A DNA stretch of 64,000 bases from Puccinellia tenuiflora (GCA_012064385.1 QRDG01001342.1:248001-312000), one strand, 5' to 3'. Numbered from the stretch's first letter, positions 37,821-50,346 are shown. Program-made: numbers and translations. Notes: generated by a model not told the origin, from the letters alone.

Positions 37821-38911
37821 GGAATCTCGTCCCCGAGATTCGGAGAGGCTAGAAAGAAAGATGGGTTTCTGGGACAACTAGGTTCAGAGAAATGGGTGGG
37901 CTACCACCCTTAAAAGAAACTTTTGTAGGCAGTCTATAACTCTTTCCTTCGGGCTAGGGTCCATCGAGTTAGTCTTTAGGTCTCACTGGAGTCAACTATA
38001 TCTTACACTCATGAAGTGCTCCATCTCCAATAGGTGGGTGTCTCTTTAGATAACTTCGGATACCATTCTCTTTAATATGGCTTGACATATTACATCCTCA
38101 TCCATGTGATGTCTCCGGAAATATTTCTTCTCTAGGTTGGCATCCTTCACTGCAACAAAGCGTCATTTCTAACGAAACTCTCATGGTAGGTCAAAACTTT
38201 CATTGTTGGATCTCTTCTTCTTCACGAGAGTTGTGGTTTATCCTCACCGAATATCTTACGTTTCGGCAACTTTTGCCTCACATAGGGTTATAATATATTA
38301 TCCTCCTATGGATCAGGCTTATCAACGTCGTCTCTCTTATAGGTATGTCACTCAGATTTATCAATCCAAATAGTGAAGGGAATAACATGAGTAGTAGGAA
38401 TGGTGATCAGTCCATCCTGCACCCGTATCATTTCCTCAATATGTAGATAGGTAAATCACGTAAACTATCTCTCGGGCATCCTCACTTGTCTAACAGAAAG
38501 TTTCTCATCTGCAAGACAACCTGAACTAAACTATCGCTCCTTCAAACTATGGTGTTACGAAAACTCCTACACAGATTAGCTCACACTACAATTTTCTGCT
38601 ATCCTTCTCCTTGGGGAAAACACGCTTTCCATGTCGTCTTAGCTTGTCCATTTCAGTGCCGTGTCTTCATCCCTGATATGATGAACAGGCTTCACAGCAC
38701 TATATAATTTTTTTCACAATAGGTTTCGTGTACTAGAGTCGCCACACGCTTCATTCATACTCACAAAGTGTGGTTATTACATCGACATCACACCACTCTT
38801 ACATCACAATACTTATTTTTCCACTTACATATAACTAGTGGCATTTATTACATCCTCAGAACATTTCCATTTACCATGGTCCTTCTTCCTGGCTAGACTC
38901 CTCATGAAAAC
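37821..38911. other. Element E 3' interior without recognisable gene
   Basis: About 1.1 kb between the gag-PR stop and the PPT, where pol would lie in a full element. I see no RT, RNase H or integrase motif on either strand and no long open frame. Confidence 0.6.
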
Positions 38912-40399
38912 TCAGTTGGTTTCTTGGCTTCTTGATTTAAACTGATATCTGATCCGCTTCTTTTCCGGTGTGGTGAGTGTGACAGCTTTACTAGCATGAT
39001 CTATCTGACCTTCATACCTGGACATCCAGTCCTTGCCTATGATTATATCCAATCCTTGCAAGTCTAGCACAAACAACTCGCTTGGAAACTTGTGTGTCTC
39101 AATTTCCAAGGTCATGTTTTGGCATACCGCGTTTGCTGGTCTCTTCCCTTCTGTAGAGCTTACTCTGATGGGTCTTCTAATCCCTTGATAGGATACCTTA
39201 TTTTTACTCACAAAGTCTTTTGATATGAATGAGTGTGTAGCCTCAGCATCGAAAAGTATTCGTGCAGAACATGAGTTGATCAACAATTCTTCAATAACTA
39301 GGTTTGGTCTCTTGAGAACTCTCTCACTGTTTATAGAGAACACATGTCCCTTTCGGAATTGGGTTGGCTTGGTACCAATACTAATCTTCTTTTGTGGACA
39401 GTCCCAAGAATAGTGTCCCATTTTCTTGCATTTGCAACACTCCACCTGACTGAGGTCTTTCCTATTGGGTTTGGGGTGGGTGTTCTGACTACTGTTTTCT
39501 CCCATAAGGTGCTCATTTCCGAGATCATAAACCTCTTCAGTATGGACGGGGCTGTGGTGTCCATGGTTGATGTGGTGATCAATTTCTCCATGAAAGTCGT
39601 GTCTATGAATATTATGACAATGGTGGTTATTGTCTCCATGATAGTTGAACTCAAAATGATTACGTTCATCATCTGAAGTGTGCAATTCCTGCTGTGATTC
39701 CGAGTGATGTTCTTCCACATTATGCTTTCGCTTCTTGTTCGCAACCTGCTTCAGTTTGCTCTCCAAGGTTATCGCTTGGTCAGCCAGCGACTGGTAGTTA
39801 GGGGTATAGGCAACTGTCAATAGAATGGATAGTTCGTCATTCAGACCATTTAGAAACCTTTCTTTCCTCTTAGTATCTGTATCAACATCATCCGGTGCGT
39901 AGCGCGACAGGTTATTGAACTCATTCATGTATTCTATTACATTTCGGTCGTCTTGTCGAAGATCGAGAAATTCTTCCCTCTTCAGCTTCATCACTCCTGA
40001 TGAAACATGTGCAGTACGGAAACCTTTTTGAAATAAATCCCAGGTCATCTCTTCAATGGGGTAAGTGATCTGGTAGCTGTCCCACCAGTCTGCTGCAGGT
40101 CCTTCTAGTAGGTGTGCCGCGAATCTAACCTTCTCAGCATCTGTGCATCCGATGGTCACCAAATCCTTATTCACTGATCGTAGCCAATCGTCGGCCAAAA
40201 TAGGTTCTGCAGCTCTTGAGAACTTTTCCGGTCGAAGTTTTAAGAATCTGATCAACATATCCACTTGAGTAGGAGGTGGTGCTAGAATGTCCTTGTGGTC
40301 TTCCTGGTTGTGGGTCATCAACTGATTCAACTGTTTCTGTGCATCTAGTAACTGTTGTAGTGTAGGCATCACCGGGTTGTTGGGATTTGGCTGGGACAT
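38912..40399 (-). CDS. Element E Gag-protease (495 aa)
   Basis: Open from ATG at 40399 to 38912. Gag core: LLEGPAADWWDSYQ near residue 100, then FRTAHVSSGVMKLKREEF and YMNEFNNLSRYAPDDVDTD. A long His/Asn/Asp-rich linker and a CCHC knuckle (CCKCKKMGHYSWDC) follow. A complete retropepsin-like fold follows from ELLINSCSARI to RIRYQF. The protease signature, D-T/S-G-A in relatives, reads LFDAEATHSFI here, so the active-site Gly is Glu and the enzyme is probably dead. The frame ends where RT begins in B. The ATG directly follows AAACAG, a possible splice acceptor. Confidence 0.88.
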   Translation of the reverse strand: MSQPNPNNPVMPTLQQLLDAQKQLNQLMTHNQEDHKDILAPPPTQVDMLIRFLKLRPEKFSRAAEPILADDWLRSVNKDLVTIGCTDAEKVRFAAHLLEGPAADWWDSYQITYPIEEMTWDLFQKGFRTAHVSSGVMKLKREEFLDLRQDDRNVIEYMNEFNNLSRYAPDDVDTDTKRKERFLNGLNDELSILLTVAYTPNYQSLADQAITLESKLKQVANKKRKHNVEEHHSESQQELHTSDDERNHFEFNYHGDNNHHCHNIHRHDFHGEIDHHINHGHHSPVHTEEVYDLGNEHLMGENSSQNTHPKPNRKDLSQVECCKCKKMGHYSWDCPQKKISIGTKPTQFRKGHVFSINSERVLKRPNLVIEELLINSCSARILFDAEATHSFISKDFVSKNKVSYQGIRRPIRVSSTEGKRPANAVCQNMTLEIETHKFPSELFVLDLQGLDIIIGKDWMSRYEGQIDHASKAVTLTTPEKKRIRYQFKSRSQETN

Positions 40400-41029
40400 C
40401 TGTTTAGTTTAGCATGGATGAGTAGAGATAGAAGAAAATCTAAAAGAAGTTCTACTCAAACACAGCAGATCAAGGCAATTCATCTTACAAACAACATCTA
40501 GCAAGCATCAAACAACAGTAAAAGAACCAATAGCGATAAAAAAAAAAACTCCACCCACTTAATTTTCGAAATTATAGTTTGGATAACAAACAAACACAAC
40601 AAGGGTTTTTTCAAAATAAACACGATTGTACTGCCATACCACAATTTGGTAAGTCAATACAATATTACGATAACGTTATTTTAATAAAATGGTGGTCTAG
40701 TCTATCTCTTCCTTTAGTGCTTCAACGTTCTCTTCTATTTCTTTGAGTTCGTCGAGGTACTTCTGGTGTTGTGAAGTCTAAATTGAAGTCTTCGATCAAG
40801 GCGCTTGATAGCTTCTCATACTTGTCATGTTGATCTTCAACGTCTTCGGAAACATTTCCGAGTCATGGTCATCTATAAATAAGATAAGATAACTTAGAAA
40901 GCAATTAGGTGAGAAGGTTACAAGAAGATATTAGGAAAGATTTGGACAAGAAGAAAATAACTTTTGTTCCTATGGTCATTCTTATTTCTAATCCAAACCT
41001 AAGGTTTTCGAGCCTACAGGCAACATTAC

Positions 41030-41041
41030 GCTCTGATACCA
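41030..41041 (-). other. Element E primer-binding site
   Basis: Minus-strand TGGTATCAGAGC, two bases from the 5' LTR. Confidence 0.9.
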
Positions 41042-41043
41042 TC

Positions 41044-44000
41044 TGTAGCGCCCTTGCTTAGAAAAGCAATGACATTCTGTGAGATATGCTATTCCCTGGA
41101 TCGAGTATGGATAGCAATTCACAAATAGATGTAATACCATGCATCAATGTCAAATAATTATTACATCGCGAGATCCATAAATAAAATATTCTTTACAAAT
41201 TGCATAGCCAAAGGCTAGCTTCAATGCAAAGTTTGGCAGCGGAAACATAAGTAGCACAGAGAGCTTCATCATCTTCATGTGCCACTGGCATACATGTTGG
41301 TTGCAAGCTCGAAAGGTAGACGTCCTCACGCGTCATTGTAATAACCTGCAACATTAACGTTGCAGCCCAGGGAATTTGGGTCAATACCTTATGACAGGCC
41401 GGCAAGTGATACTTTGGTGGAATATAAAATGGCAAGTCTAAATCTATATGCATATCTGGCTGGTGGAGTTGAAGGCTATTGCATAAAGCCAATTTTGTCC
41501 TACTTTTCATAAAGCTTTTTTTTTCATTTCTCAACTTTCTATAAGACGAACCGGCATGAAAACCAGTGTCTCTTCTACTCTTGTTCACCCATCAAATTTT
41601 ATTTATGAAATTGGAATGAGGAGATTTTCCATCGACATCCTTGTCCAGCTGCTCAGAATTGTCCGTAACCGGGGACACGGCTATGATCATAGTTTTACAC
41701 TCTCGAGAGGTTGTGCACTTTCACCACGAGACTTCATCAACCCATTCTGTCCTTGACCTTCTTGAAGTGAAAAGGAAAGGTGAAGATGAAGACGAGACCT
41801 TTGGGAAACAGTCCCCTGTTCGTCAGGCAGACCCATACAAGACATTCATCCGCTGAGAACTGCCGGAATCAGGTTCCTAGAACTTACTTAGTCAAGGCAG
41901 AGCCATAATACCAAGTGGTTGCACTGGAAGCAATCTAAACTTGGAGTGACTTAAATCTCTTTGTTCCTGGGTGGCCGTTCACAAGTGCACGTACTCAGTT
42001 AAAACCATGGAAATGGCCCTGAGCAGCCACTCAACTTTGACCACCAATAGAGCAAAACCAATTGCCACCCAGGTAGTTCATTAACTTAGTAGAGTTTTTA
42101 TCCTTTCGTACTACAATAAAACATTTCAGCATAGCAGTTCTAACTTCTACCAAGTGAATGGGTTCCTAAATCAACAGGATTAAAGGGTGATATACTAAAC
42201 AGGTCTGCATAGCAATATAGTAGTACACCTATCATGTATACTACTGAAATAGTCTACAATGCATATATAATAAAATAGTAGGTCTTTCATGAAAGGGTGT
42301 ATGCACTTGCCTTTTGGAACTTGTCGTTGCTCACACACTCTTTTTCAACGTAGCTCATAGCTCTCCGTTCAATCTATACAATACAAACATATGGCAATAA
42401 GCAACAATACAACAATCCAAAGAAACAAACATAACAACAAACATAGATAGAAACAAACAAAACTAGGTTGGCGGTCCAAGCTTCAATACATGATTCCATA
42501 TGCAAAAAGAATCAATGCATTTAGGTTTGGGGTTTGCCATTTGGGTCAGGGGTTGGTCTCAATTCAAATTTGAACAATTTCAAAATTGAATAGGTTGCAG
42601 GGGTGTTACAAAGGTTCTAAAGATTGGTCTTAATCAAAGTGATCACACAAAGGAATTGGTCAAAAGAGTTTTAAAACATTTCGAAACTATAGTTTGCAAA
42701 ACATTAACATTTAAGTGGCCTTTGGCACACTTTCAATGTTTATGTTTCAAAAAGTGGTAGCTAGGTATGGCTTTGGTCTCTCTGGACAAAGACAACTATT
42801 TGAGGAAGTTTTCTAAAAGAAAACAATTTAAAAGGATTTATAGAAATTAAACTATACCAGAAATACTCCAATTTGAGTCTCTGATTAAGAAATATTTTTA
42901 AAACTATCAAAAATTAATTATAACAGTGGTATCATGTCATGCATGTTCCAAGGTTTCCAGAAATATTTTATTTGCAAAATTTGGACTTATAGAATTAAAA
43001 CTATGTCAAATTTACTCAAATGACTCATTTGAAAAAATGAATAAATTTGGATTTTCAAAACTGAAAACTAACAGAGCCAAAAGATTCTACAAGTCCAGAG
43101 CTTTTCAAAAATATAAAGTTTGCTAAATTTGGCCAAACCAATAAAAAGTTATAAAGGTTTGAAGTTCTAGGGTCTTTTCTGCAAAACTGCTTATATCCCC
43201 TTTTATTTTTATTTCGGAAATAAAATTCCAGAAAACGGGGTGGCTCGGGCTCGGCTCACGGCTCGGCTCGGCTAAGCTGCGGCTCGGACTCGGCTCGGCT
43301 CGATCTAATCCTGGCCGTTGGTTTCAGATCGAACGGTTGTGGATGCTTTGACCCTACCAGGCGGCAGTTGGTCACCGGAATTGGAGAGGACGGCGGCGCG
43401 GACGTCGACGGCGGTGGTGCTCCGGTGGTGCTCTGGCCTCGACGAGGCGCGGACAACACGAAGACGACGATGGATGTGACGGCGACGTAGATTGCTTCCG
43501 GGATGGACGAGCGGAGGCGAACGGAGTGGCGGCGGCGGATGGCGCTCCCGGTTCTTGGCCGCACGCGTCGATTCTATGACCCTGGAGACGCACAAGATGG
43601 TCAAGGAGGTGCGCGCGGATGCGCCGGTCTCATTAGACATCACGAACGGACGAGGAGACGACTCACCTTGTCGGGAACGTGGTCGCAACGGCGGCGCTGT
43701 TTGGTCGAGGACGAGCTCGTCGTGTCTGTGCTCCCGAGGGCTCAATAGGATGTCCATGAGTTTTGCACGGACACGGTAAGTCGAAAGAGCTGGAGAAGGG
43801 ACGAGGGGAGGTCGCAGTTCGTCGGGATCGAGCTCGACATGGCCGTGGCTGTGCTGAAATGGCGGGCCAAAATACGGCAGCCTGGGGGCGTATTGGATGG
43901 GGATTTCGGGGGGAGAAGGAAGAGGAGGTCGATGGCTTCGCATAGGAAGAAACGGCACTTGATTTGGGGCTGTAGAACATCCACAATCAATTCGGGAAGG

Positions 44001-44706
44001 AACTGAAACGGGAGACATAAATCACGTCGGGAGGTTGAAGATGTTGATGACGTCAGCATGACGTCATCACTTTATCTTTTTCTATTTTTCTGTTTTCTTT
44101 TATAACTTTTGATTTAAAGCTCCAAATCAAGTCAAATAAATTTGTAAAAATTTGTAAAATTCCAAATAGTCAAAATAGACATTTAGGAACTATTTTTGGT
44201 CAAAACAAAATTACCAACATACCCTTTTGGTCAAATTTGCCTTATATGGCTATTTGGGGATTTTCCAAATTAGGGTTTGTAAATATCTCAAAATATTTAA
44301 ATAAAAACCAGAGAAATAAGGTGAGTAATATCATTCAAAATGATAACTCATTTTCATATTTAAAGATAGTTTAAGATAAAACCTTTTATAAAACAAAGAT
44401 TGGAAAGATGTTTAAATCGTTTTCTCAAATAATTTAGGGTTTATAATATCCCCATATTATTTATTTTAAAACCAAATATCCAAGGTGGAAAGTACTATTT
44501 GAAAACTCATTTAAATATTTTATTTCCAAAACTTTAAAGTTGAGATTGGAAGATAAAGGAATATTTAATTTAAAATATAACTTTGAATATGTCAAACAAT
44601 CTTCTATAAAAGCTTTTCTTGATTTTTGGAGACTTTTATTTAATTATTAATAAAAGTTTTAAATTTTTGTGATTTTTAAAACATTCCAAAATTTTGGGAT
44701 GTTACA
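41044..44706 (-). repeat. Element E 5' LTR (right copy, 3663 bp)
   Basis: Same ends and length as the left copy. The donor-like AAAAG|GCAAGT on the minus strand has its exon end at 42311. In the region equivalent to the left copy's variant cluster it keeps CCAATAAAAAGTTAT, which D's LTR also has, so the left copy carries the changed form. Confidence 0.94.
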
Positions 44707-45358
44707 GGTTTCGGCCATGAAAATCCACCAGCGGGAGGAGGAAGGTCGGATGACGTCAGCAATGACGTCATCATTTTTTTTTCTTTTCTGAAATCTTTTA
44801 ATAGCTTCTAAAATACAAGTCCAAAAATTATGAAATAAATTTGTAAAAACTTGTAATAAAAATCTTTACTAGGATAACTCATATGGAAAATATTTTACAC
44901 ACTTTTTATTTACAAAAATGCCACTGGCATTTAAATGGCTTTTAAAGGCTATTTTCTTAAAAGAAAATATAGATAAAATTATTTCTGTTTTTAGGCACAA
45001 TAATTAATTACAAATTTTCAAACCAAGTTTATATTTAAGTCTTTTTCAAACAATTTGAGAAAATACTTTTTAGAACACTTCTTGCAAATAGAACACTTAG
45101 GCACTATACTTGGCCATCAAATAAAATCATAAAAAGTCAAAATATTTAAGAGAGCATAATAGGCCGCTTTTTATCATTTTCTCAAATAGGGTTTAAAGTG
45201 GAAATAGAATTCCAACTTTAGAAAATTTGAATGCAACAAGCAAGAAAAAGATGAATGCATGCATGATTTTGGATTTCCAAAACAAAATATAATAATTTTC
45301 AAAAAAGTTCTTGATTTTTCTGATTTTTTTAAAAATTTGAAAATCTTGGGATGTTACA
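44707..45358 (-). repeat. Element D 5' LTR, second block
   Basis: Resumes D's LTR at GGTTTCGGCC (equivalent to 29156 of the left copy) and runs to the terminal ...GATGTTACA. The three bases TGC between the blocks are absent. Confidence 0.92.
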
Positions 45359-45363
45359 GAGAT
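45359..45363 (+). repeat. Target-site duplication of D, right
   Basis: GAGAT, matching 26606-26610. Confidence 0.92.
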
Positions 45364-46819
45364 GCCGGCCACCTTGGCCGAGACAATGTCCATTGCTGAC
45401 AGTTATGCGCTCGGTGATCCGACACAGCCCTTACTGGCCCCGGTCGACAGAGACAGATCGGGTCGGCGAGGTGATCGCTCGGATTACCGAGGAAAGAGAA
45501 GGGAAGAGAGGCCGGATTACCGGTATGGGTCAGACCAGGTTGCTGCCATCGACCAAGATCAGATGGGTGCCGGCAGCAGCCAGAGACAGAAGAATGACGG
45601 TCCAGCGTGGGGCCAGAACTCAGAAGGAAGGAGGCCGTGGGACGGCGAAAGAAGACCGTGGAATGGCGAGAGGAAGCCATGGAACGGCGACAAGAGGCAG
45701 TGGGCTAACCCCAGTGGGACGATGCCGAATGATCCCTGCAGCTACCACACCAAGCACCCCAGCAGACCGGCTCAGCACTCCAACCAGAACTGCAGCCGAA
45801 ACAGGCGCCCGCAGGAGAATACCGGTCCGGCAACTCGACCCGCACCACTCACGGGTGTGAACGCTATCCCGGTGAACGCCCAGGCAAGGCCTGAAGATGT
45901 CAACCAAGTGGCCAACATGGCCAACACCAACAACAACTCCTACTACCCCGGCAGCAACGCTGGCCCGAGTCGGCAAAATCAATACCGAGAACCTCACCAG
46001 AGTTATATGGTCTTTGTGACCGAACCCAACGACAAGCAGAGTCAGCACAGGCGTGCTATGGAGGTAAATGCCGTTATGCCGGCAGTGCCGAAATTCATGT
46101 ACTGGTCCGAGGATGAGGTCAGCTGGAGCATCAGGGACCATCCAAGGGTCATGCCCAACCCAGGGGGTTATGCTCTAGTGTTGGATCCGACATTCGTCGG
46201 GCCCAGCATCAATGTCAGGTTCTCCCGGGTCCTTGTTGATAACGGGAGCAGCATCAACATCATGTACCGGGATACCATGGTGAAACTCGGCGTAACCGAG
46301 AATATGATGCAGCCGAGCAAGACCACTTTCCACGGCATTGTGCCGGGTATTTCGCATGCACCCATGGGCACGATTTGGGTAGATGTCGCCTTCGGCGACA
46401 AAAGCAACTGCCGGACTGAGAGTCTGTTGTTCGAGGTCGTGGATCTCGAAAGCCCGTATCACGCCTTACTCGGCAGGCCGGCACTCGCCAAGTTCATGGC
46501 GTCCACTCATGTGGCTTACCTGAAGATGAAACTTCCGGGTCCGAACGGTGTCATCACCATCTCGGGAGACTACAAGCGCTCCATGGAGTGTGCCTCAGCT
46601 GGGTCATCCCTGGCCGAATCACTGGTGATCGCCGCCGAGAAGAAGAGAATCCATGAGGTGGTGGCTTTGGCCCAGGCATCTCAACTCGGTATGCCGAGTG
46701 CGGCTAACCCGCAGCAAACTGCAACCTTCCAGGCGGCGAAGGAATCGAAGAAGGTCGGCATCGACGAGGCTAACCCGGACCGCTCCGTCATCATTGGTGC
46801 CGGGTTGGACAAGAAATAG
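45364..46819 (+). pseudogene. Element C gag 3' part and protease
   Basis: Continues the Gag frame broken by D. It begins with MPATLAETMSIADSYA-type Tat Gag residues, then an Arg/Gly/Asp-rich stretch and a variant zinc finger, CSYHTKH...HSNQNC, typical of Tat Gag. A retropepsin domain follows, with VLVDNGSSINIM as active-site motif near 46220-46260 and LLGRPALAKF near 46470. The frame ends at a TAG (46817-46819), but the same frame continues as pol with LINFLRENRDIFAW, so this stop lies inside the ancestral polyprotein. Confidence 0.88.
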
Positions 46820-49800
46820 GAAAGCGAGCTCATCAACTTCCTCCGTGAGAATCGGGATATCTTTGCATGGTCCAGTCAGGACTTGCTGGGTGTTCCGAGG
46901 GAGTTGGCTGAGCACTCTCTGCATGTCAGGCCAGATGCTAGGCCTGTGAAGCAACCGACTCGGCGTCTCGCCGAAGAAAGAAGGAAGGCGGTGGGCGACG
47001 AGTTAGCCAAGTTACTCGCGTCGAATGCCGTTGTGGAAGTAAAATACCCGGACTGGTTGGCTAACCCGGTCCTGGTGGAGAAAAAGAAGGAAGAACCGGA
47101 TGCGCCTACTGTCTGGCGCATGTGTATCGACTACACCCACTTGAACAAGGCCTGTCCCAAAGATCCTTTCCCGTTGCCCCGGATCGATCAGGTGATCGAC
47201 TCCACGGCCGGATGTCAGCTGTTGTCTTTTGTGGATGCATACTCTGGTTTTCACCAGATCCCGTTAAACCCGGATGATCAAATAAAAACTGCTTTTATCA
47301 CCCCGTACGGGGCTTATTGCTATCGTGTCATGTGTTTTGGTTTGAGAAATGCCGGCGCTACGTATCAGCGCTGTATGCAGAAATGTTTGCATGATCAGAT
47401 AGGAAAAAACGTGCAAGTATATGTCGACGACATAGTCATAAAAACAAAAGAAAAACATACTCTGTTAGATGATCTCAGAGAAACATTCGCAAACCTGCGG
47501 AAATTCCGACTAAAACTTAATCCGGATAAGTGTACATTCGGTGTGCCGGCCGGCAAGTTACTCGGTTTCCTCGTGTCGAGCCGAGGTATCGAGGCAAATC
47601 CGACTAAGATCCGGGCAATAGAAAATATGAGGTTACCGAGATGCCTCCGAGATGTCCAAAAATTCACGGGTTGCCTGGCTTCCCTGAGTCGGTTTCTAGG
47701 TCGGCTGGGAGAAAAGGCCCTACCTTTGTATCAATTAATGAAAAAATCTGATAGATTTAGCTGGACCCCGCAAGCGGACTCGGCATTCCATGAGCTGAAA
47801 AAGGTGTTGGCTACTGCGCCGATATTGGCTTCGCCATTACCAAGAGAGCCCATGTTGCTTTACATTGCAGCCACTAATCGAGTCGTCAGTGTCGTTGTGG
47901 TAGTAGAAAGAGAAGAAGGGGGAACCACCGTGCAGAGGCCGGTGTATTACCTGAGTGAGGTACTCTCCACCTCGAAACAAAATTACCCACACTACCAGAA
48001 AATGACCTATGGTGTGTACCTGGCGGCCAAGAAACTGAAGCATTATTTCCAGGAGCATCAGATAACCGTGGTGAGCGCGGCTCCTATCGCGGAAATCATT
48101 GGCAATCGAGATGCAAGTGGTCGAGTAGCCAAATGGGCCATCGAGTTGGCGGCGTATGCACCACAATACGCGAGAAGAGATACCATCAAGTCTCAAGCAG
48201 TGGCCGAGTTTCTCGTGGACTGGGCCGAGATGGAATATGAACCATCTCTGCCGGACTCCAATTACTGGAGGATGCACTTTGACGGGTCCAAGGTAAAAGA
48301 AGGCCTGGGTGCCGGTGTGGTTCTCACCTCGCCAAAGCGAGACCAGTTGAAATATGTGCTGCAAGTTCATTTCGCGGCATCCAACAATGTAGCCGAGTAT
48401 GAGGCATTGATCCACGGACTCAAGGTGGCCAAGGAAATCGGAATTCGCCGGATAGTCTGCTATGGTGACTCGGATCTTGTGATTCAGCAAACCTCGGGCA
48501 ACTGGGACGCCCTGGATGCCAACATGGCGGCGTACCGATTCCATGTCCAAAAGATCTCGGGATTCTTTGATGGATGCGAGTTCAACCACATCCGGCGGAC
48601 CGAGAATGAAAGTGCAGACATGCTGTCCAAGATTGGATCATACCGACAGGCCATTCCACCCGGAGTGTCTCTGGAGCATCTTCACAAGCCATCAATTAAN
48701 TCCAAGATTGGATCATCCGACAGGCCATTCCACCCGGAGTGTCTCTGGAGCATCTTCACAAGCCATCAATTAAGCCTTCACCCGAGTCAGACTCAATATT
48801 CATCCCGGGTAATCTGGAATCCGATGTCGTCCCGATGGACGTTGACGTCGGGAGCAAGCGCTGCCGGGGACCCGGGACTCCGCAGGACCCGGGGACTCCC
48901 ATGGATGTCGCGTGTGTTATGTCGGACTCAAGATAGAGTTGGAAAATTGGAAAGCCGCTTGGCGGAACTCGGGAATCCTTTGGGAGGACTCGGGGACTCG
49001 TCAGCCTATGTCGGGTGTCGTTATGTCGGTTGAAGCCATGGAGGTCGATGAGCCTGAACTCGGAACTCGTCCGGTACCGACATGGGCCCAACCCATCATG
49101 ACATTTATGTTGGATGGCACCCTACCGAGTGATGGAGATCTCGGCCAGGCAGATACAGAGACGATCCAAGTCTTTCACCATCATCAACGAGAGTTATACA
49201 AGAGAAGCGTGACCACCGTTCTTCAGCGGTGTGTCGAACCAGAAGAAGGAGAAAGATCCTCCGAGATATTCACCAGGGAGAGTGCGGTCACCACGCCTCT
49301 TCCCGAGCATTGTGGCCAAAGCATTCCGATATCGGTTTTACTGGCCGAGTGCTCTGCAGCAGGCAGAGGACATAGTCCGGAAGTGTGAAGGATGTCAAAG
49401 ATTTGCAAACAAGATTCATATGCCGGCGTCTGCACTCAAGACTATCCCCATCACTTGGCCCTTTGCGGTGTGGTGTCTGGATATGGTAGGACCGTTTAAA
49501 CCGGCCCGAGGTAACATGACCCACATATTGGTGATGGTGGACAAGTTCACCAAGTGGATCGAGGTGAAACCAATAAGAAAGTGTGATGGCCGTACAGCTG
49601 TGTCGTTCTTAAAGGATATTATCCTGAGGTATGGGCACCCACACAGCATCATCACTGATAACGGCACAAATTCGCCGAGGGAGACTTTGCTCGGTTTTGC
49701 CAAGAAAAGAGAATCCGACTCGACCTGGCGTCGGTCGCGCACCCGCAGTCAAATGGGCAAGTGGAAAGATCAAATGCTCTGGTCTTATCCGGCCTAATAA

Positions 49801-50346
49801 ACCCCGGCTAATCGAGCCACTGTTACGTGCTCCGGGGTGTTGGCTGGATGAGATCCCGGCAGTACTATGGAGTCTGCGGACTACACCGAATCACTCGACC
49901 GGCTATACGCCATTCTTCCTGGTCTACGGAGCAGAGGCAGTTCTGCCAACCGACATAGAGCATGACTCGCCGAGAGTTGCCTATATACCGAGTCAGAGGC
50001 AAGAGAAGCCCGAGAAAACGATGTCGACTTGCTCGAAGAAGCACGAGAGTTGGCGTTGTCCAAGTCAGCGATATATCAGCAAAATCTCCGATGTTATCAC
50101 AGTCGGAAGGTGAATCCTCGCAAGTTCCGAGAAGGAGACCTCGTGCTTAGGCTTGTGCAGCGCACGGCCGGGATGCACAAGCTATCCCCTCCGTGGGAGG
50201 GACCGTTTATCGTGAGCAAAGCTTTGAGCAATGATGCCTACTATCTTATAGATGCTCAGAAACAGGTGAAGAACAGGATGGACCGATCCGGAGAGGAGAC
50301 CAAACGCCCTTGGAATGTAGCTCTCCTCCGCCCTTTCTACTCTTAA
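46820..50346 (+). pseudogene. Element C pol: RT, double RNase H, frameshifted integrase
   Basis: RT shows WRMCIDYTHLNKACPKDPF near 47115 and YVDD at 47420-47431. The RT-linked RNase H follows and is weak in its catalytic residues. A second, archaeal-type RNase H runs ~48255-48640 with acidic residues in HFDGSK, EYEALIHGL, GDSDL and NESADML. After the N-containing duplication at 48626-48773 the frame breaks repeatedly. The integrase zinc-finger region is at ~49140-49420, the core with LDMVGPF and IITDNGTN at ~49470-49670. The Glu motif NGQVERSN, in another frame, is near 49755. The C-terminal part (REGDLVLRLV, WEGPFIV) is at ~50029-50346. At least three frame changes lie in integrase, so it cannot be active. 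Confidence 0.9.
48626..48773. other. Assembly join: single N flanked by a 74/73 bp direct duplicate
   Basis: 48626-48699 (TCCAAG...TCAATTAA) is repeated at 48701-48773 with one base deleted (ATACCGAC versus ATCCGAC) and an N at 48700 between them. Merging the two copies keeps the pol frame. This is most simply two overlapping contig ends placed side by side, not a biological repeat. Confidence 0.85.

Larger units (their letters stand above)
34140..44706 (-). mobile_element. Element E: gag-protease-only Tekay-like element inserted in D
   Basis: Minus-strand element, 10567 bp, with two LTRs of exactly 3663 bp and a 3241 bp interior holding gag-PR but no RT, RNase H or integrase. PBS and PPT are present. 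It interrupts D's 5' LTR. Instead of a 5 bp duplication, three bases (TGC) of the D LTR are missing at the junction. LTR near-identity and nesting make it the youngest insertion recognisable here. Confidence 0.92.
26611..45358 (-). mobile_element. Element D: gag-only Tekay-like element (TR-GAG type), interrupted by E
   Basis: Minus-strand element with LTRs of 3197 bp (left) and 3210 bp (right, after removing E), and only 1774 bp of internal DNA. It has an iMet-type PBS, one gag ORF and a PPT, but no protease, RT, RNase H or integrase. Target duplication GAGAT. The two LTRs are nearly identical apart from a 16 bp indel and 3 bp missing at E's insertion site, which suggests recent movement using another element's enzymes. 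Confidence 0.92.
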
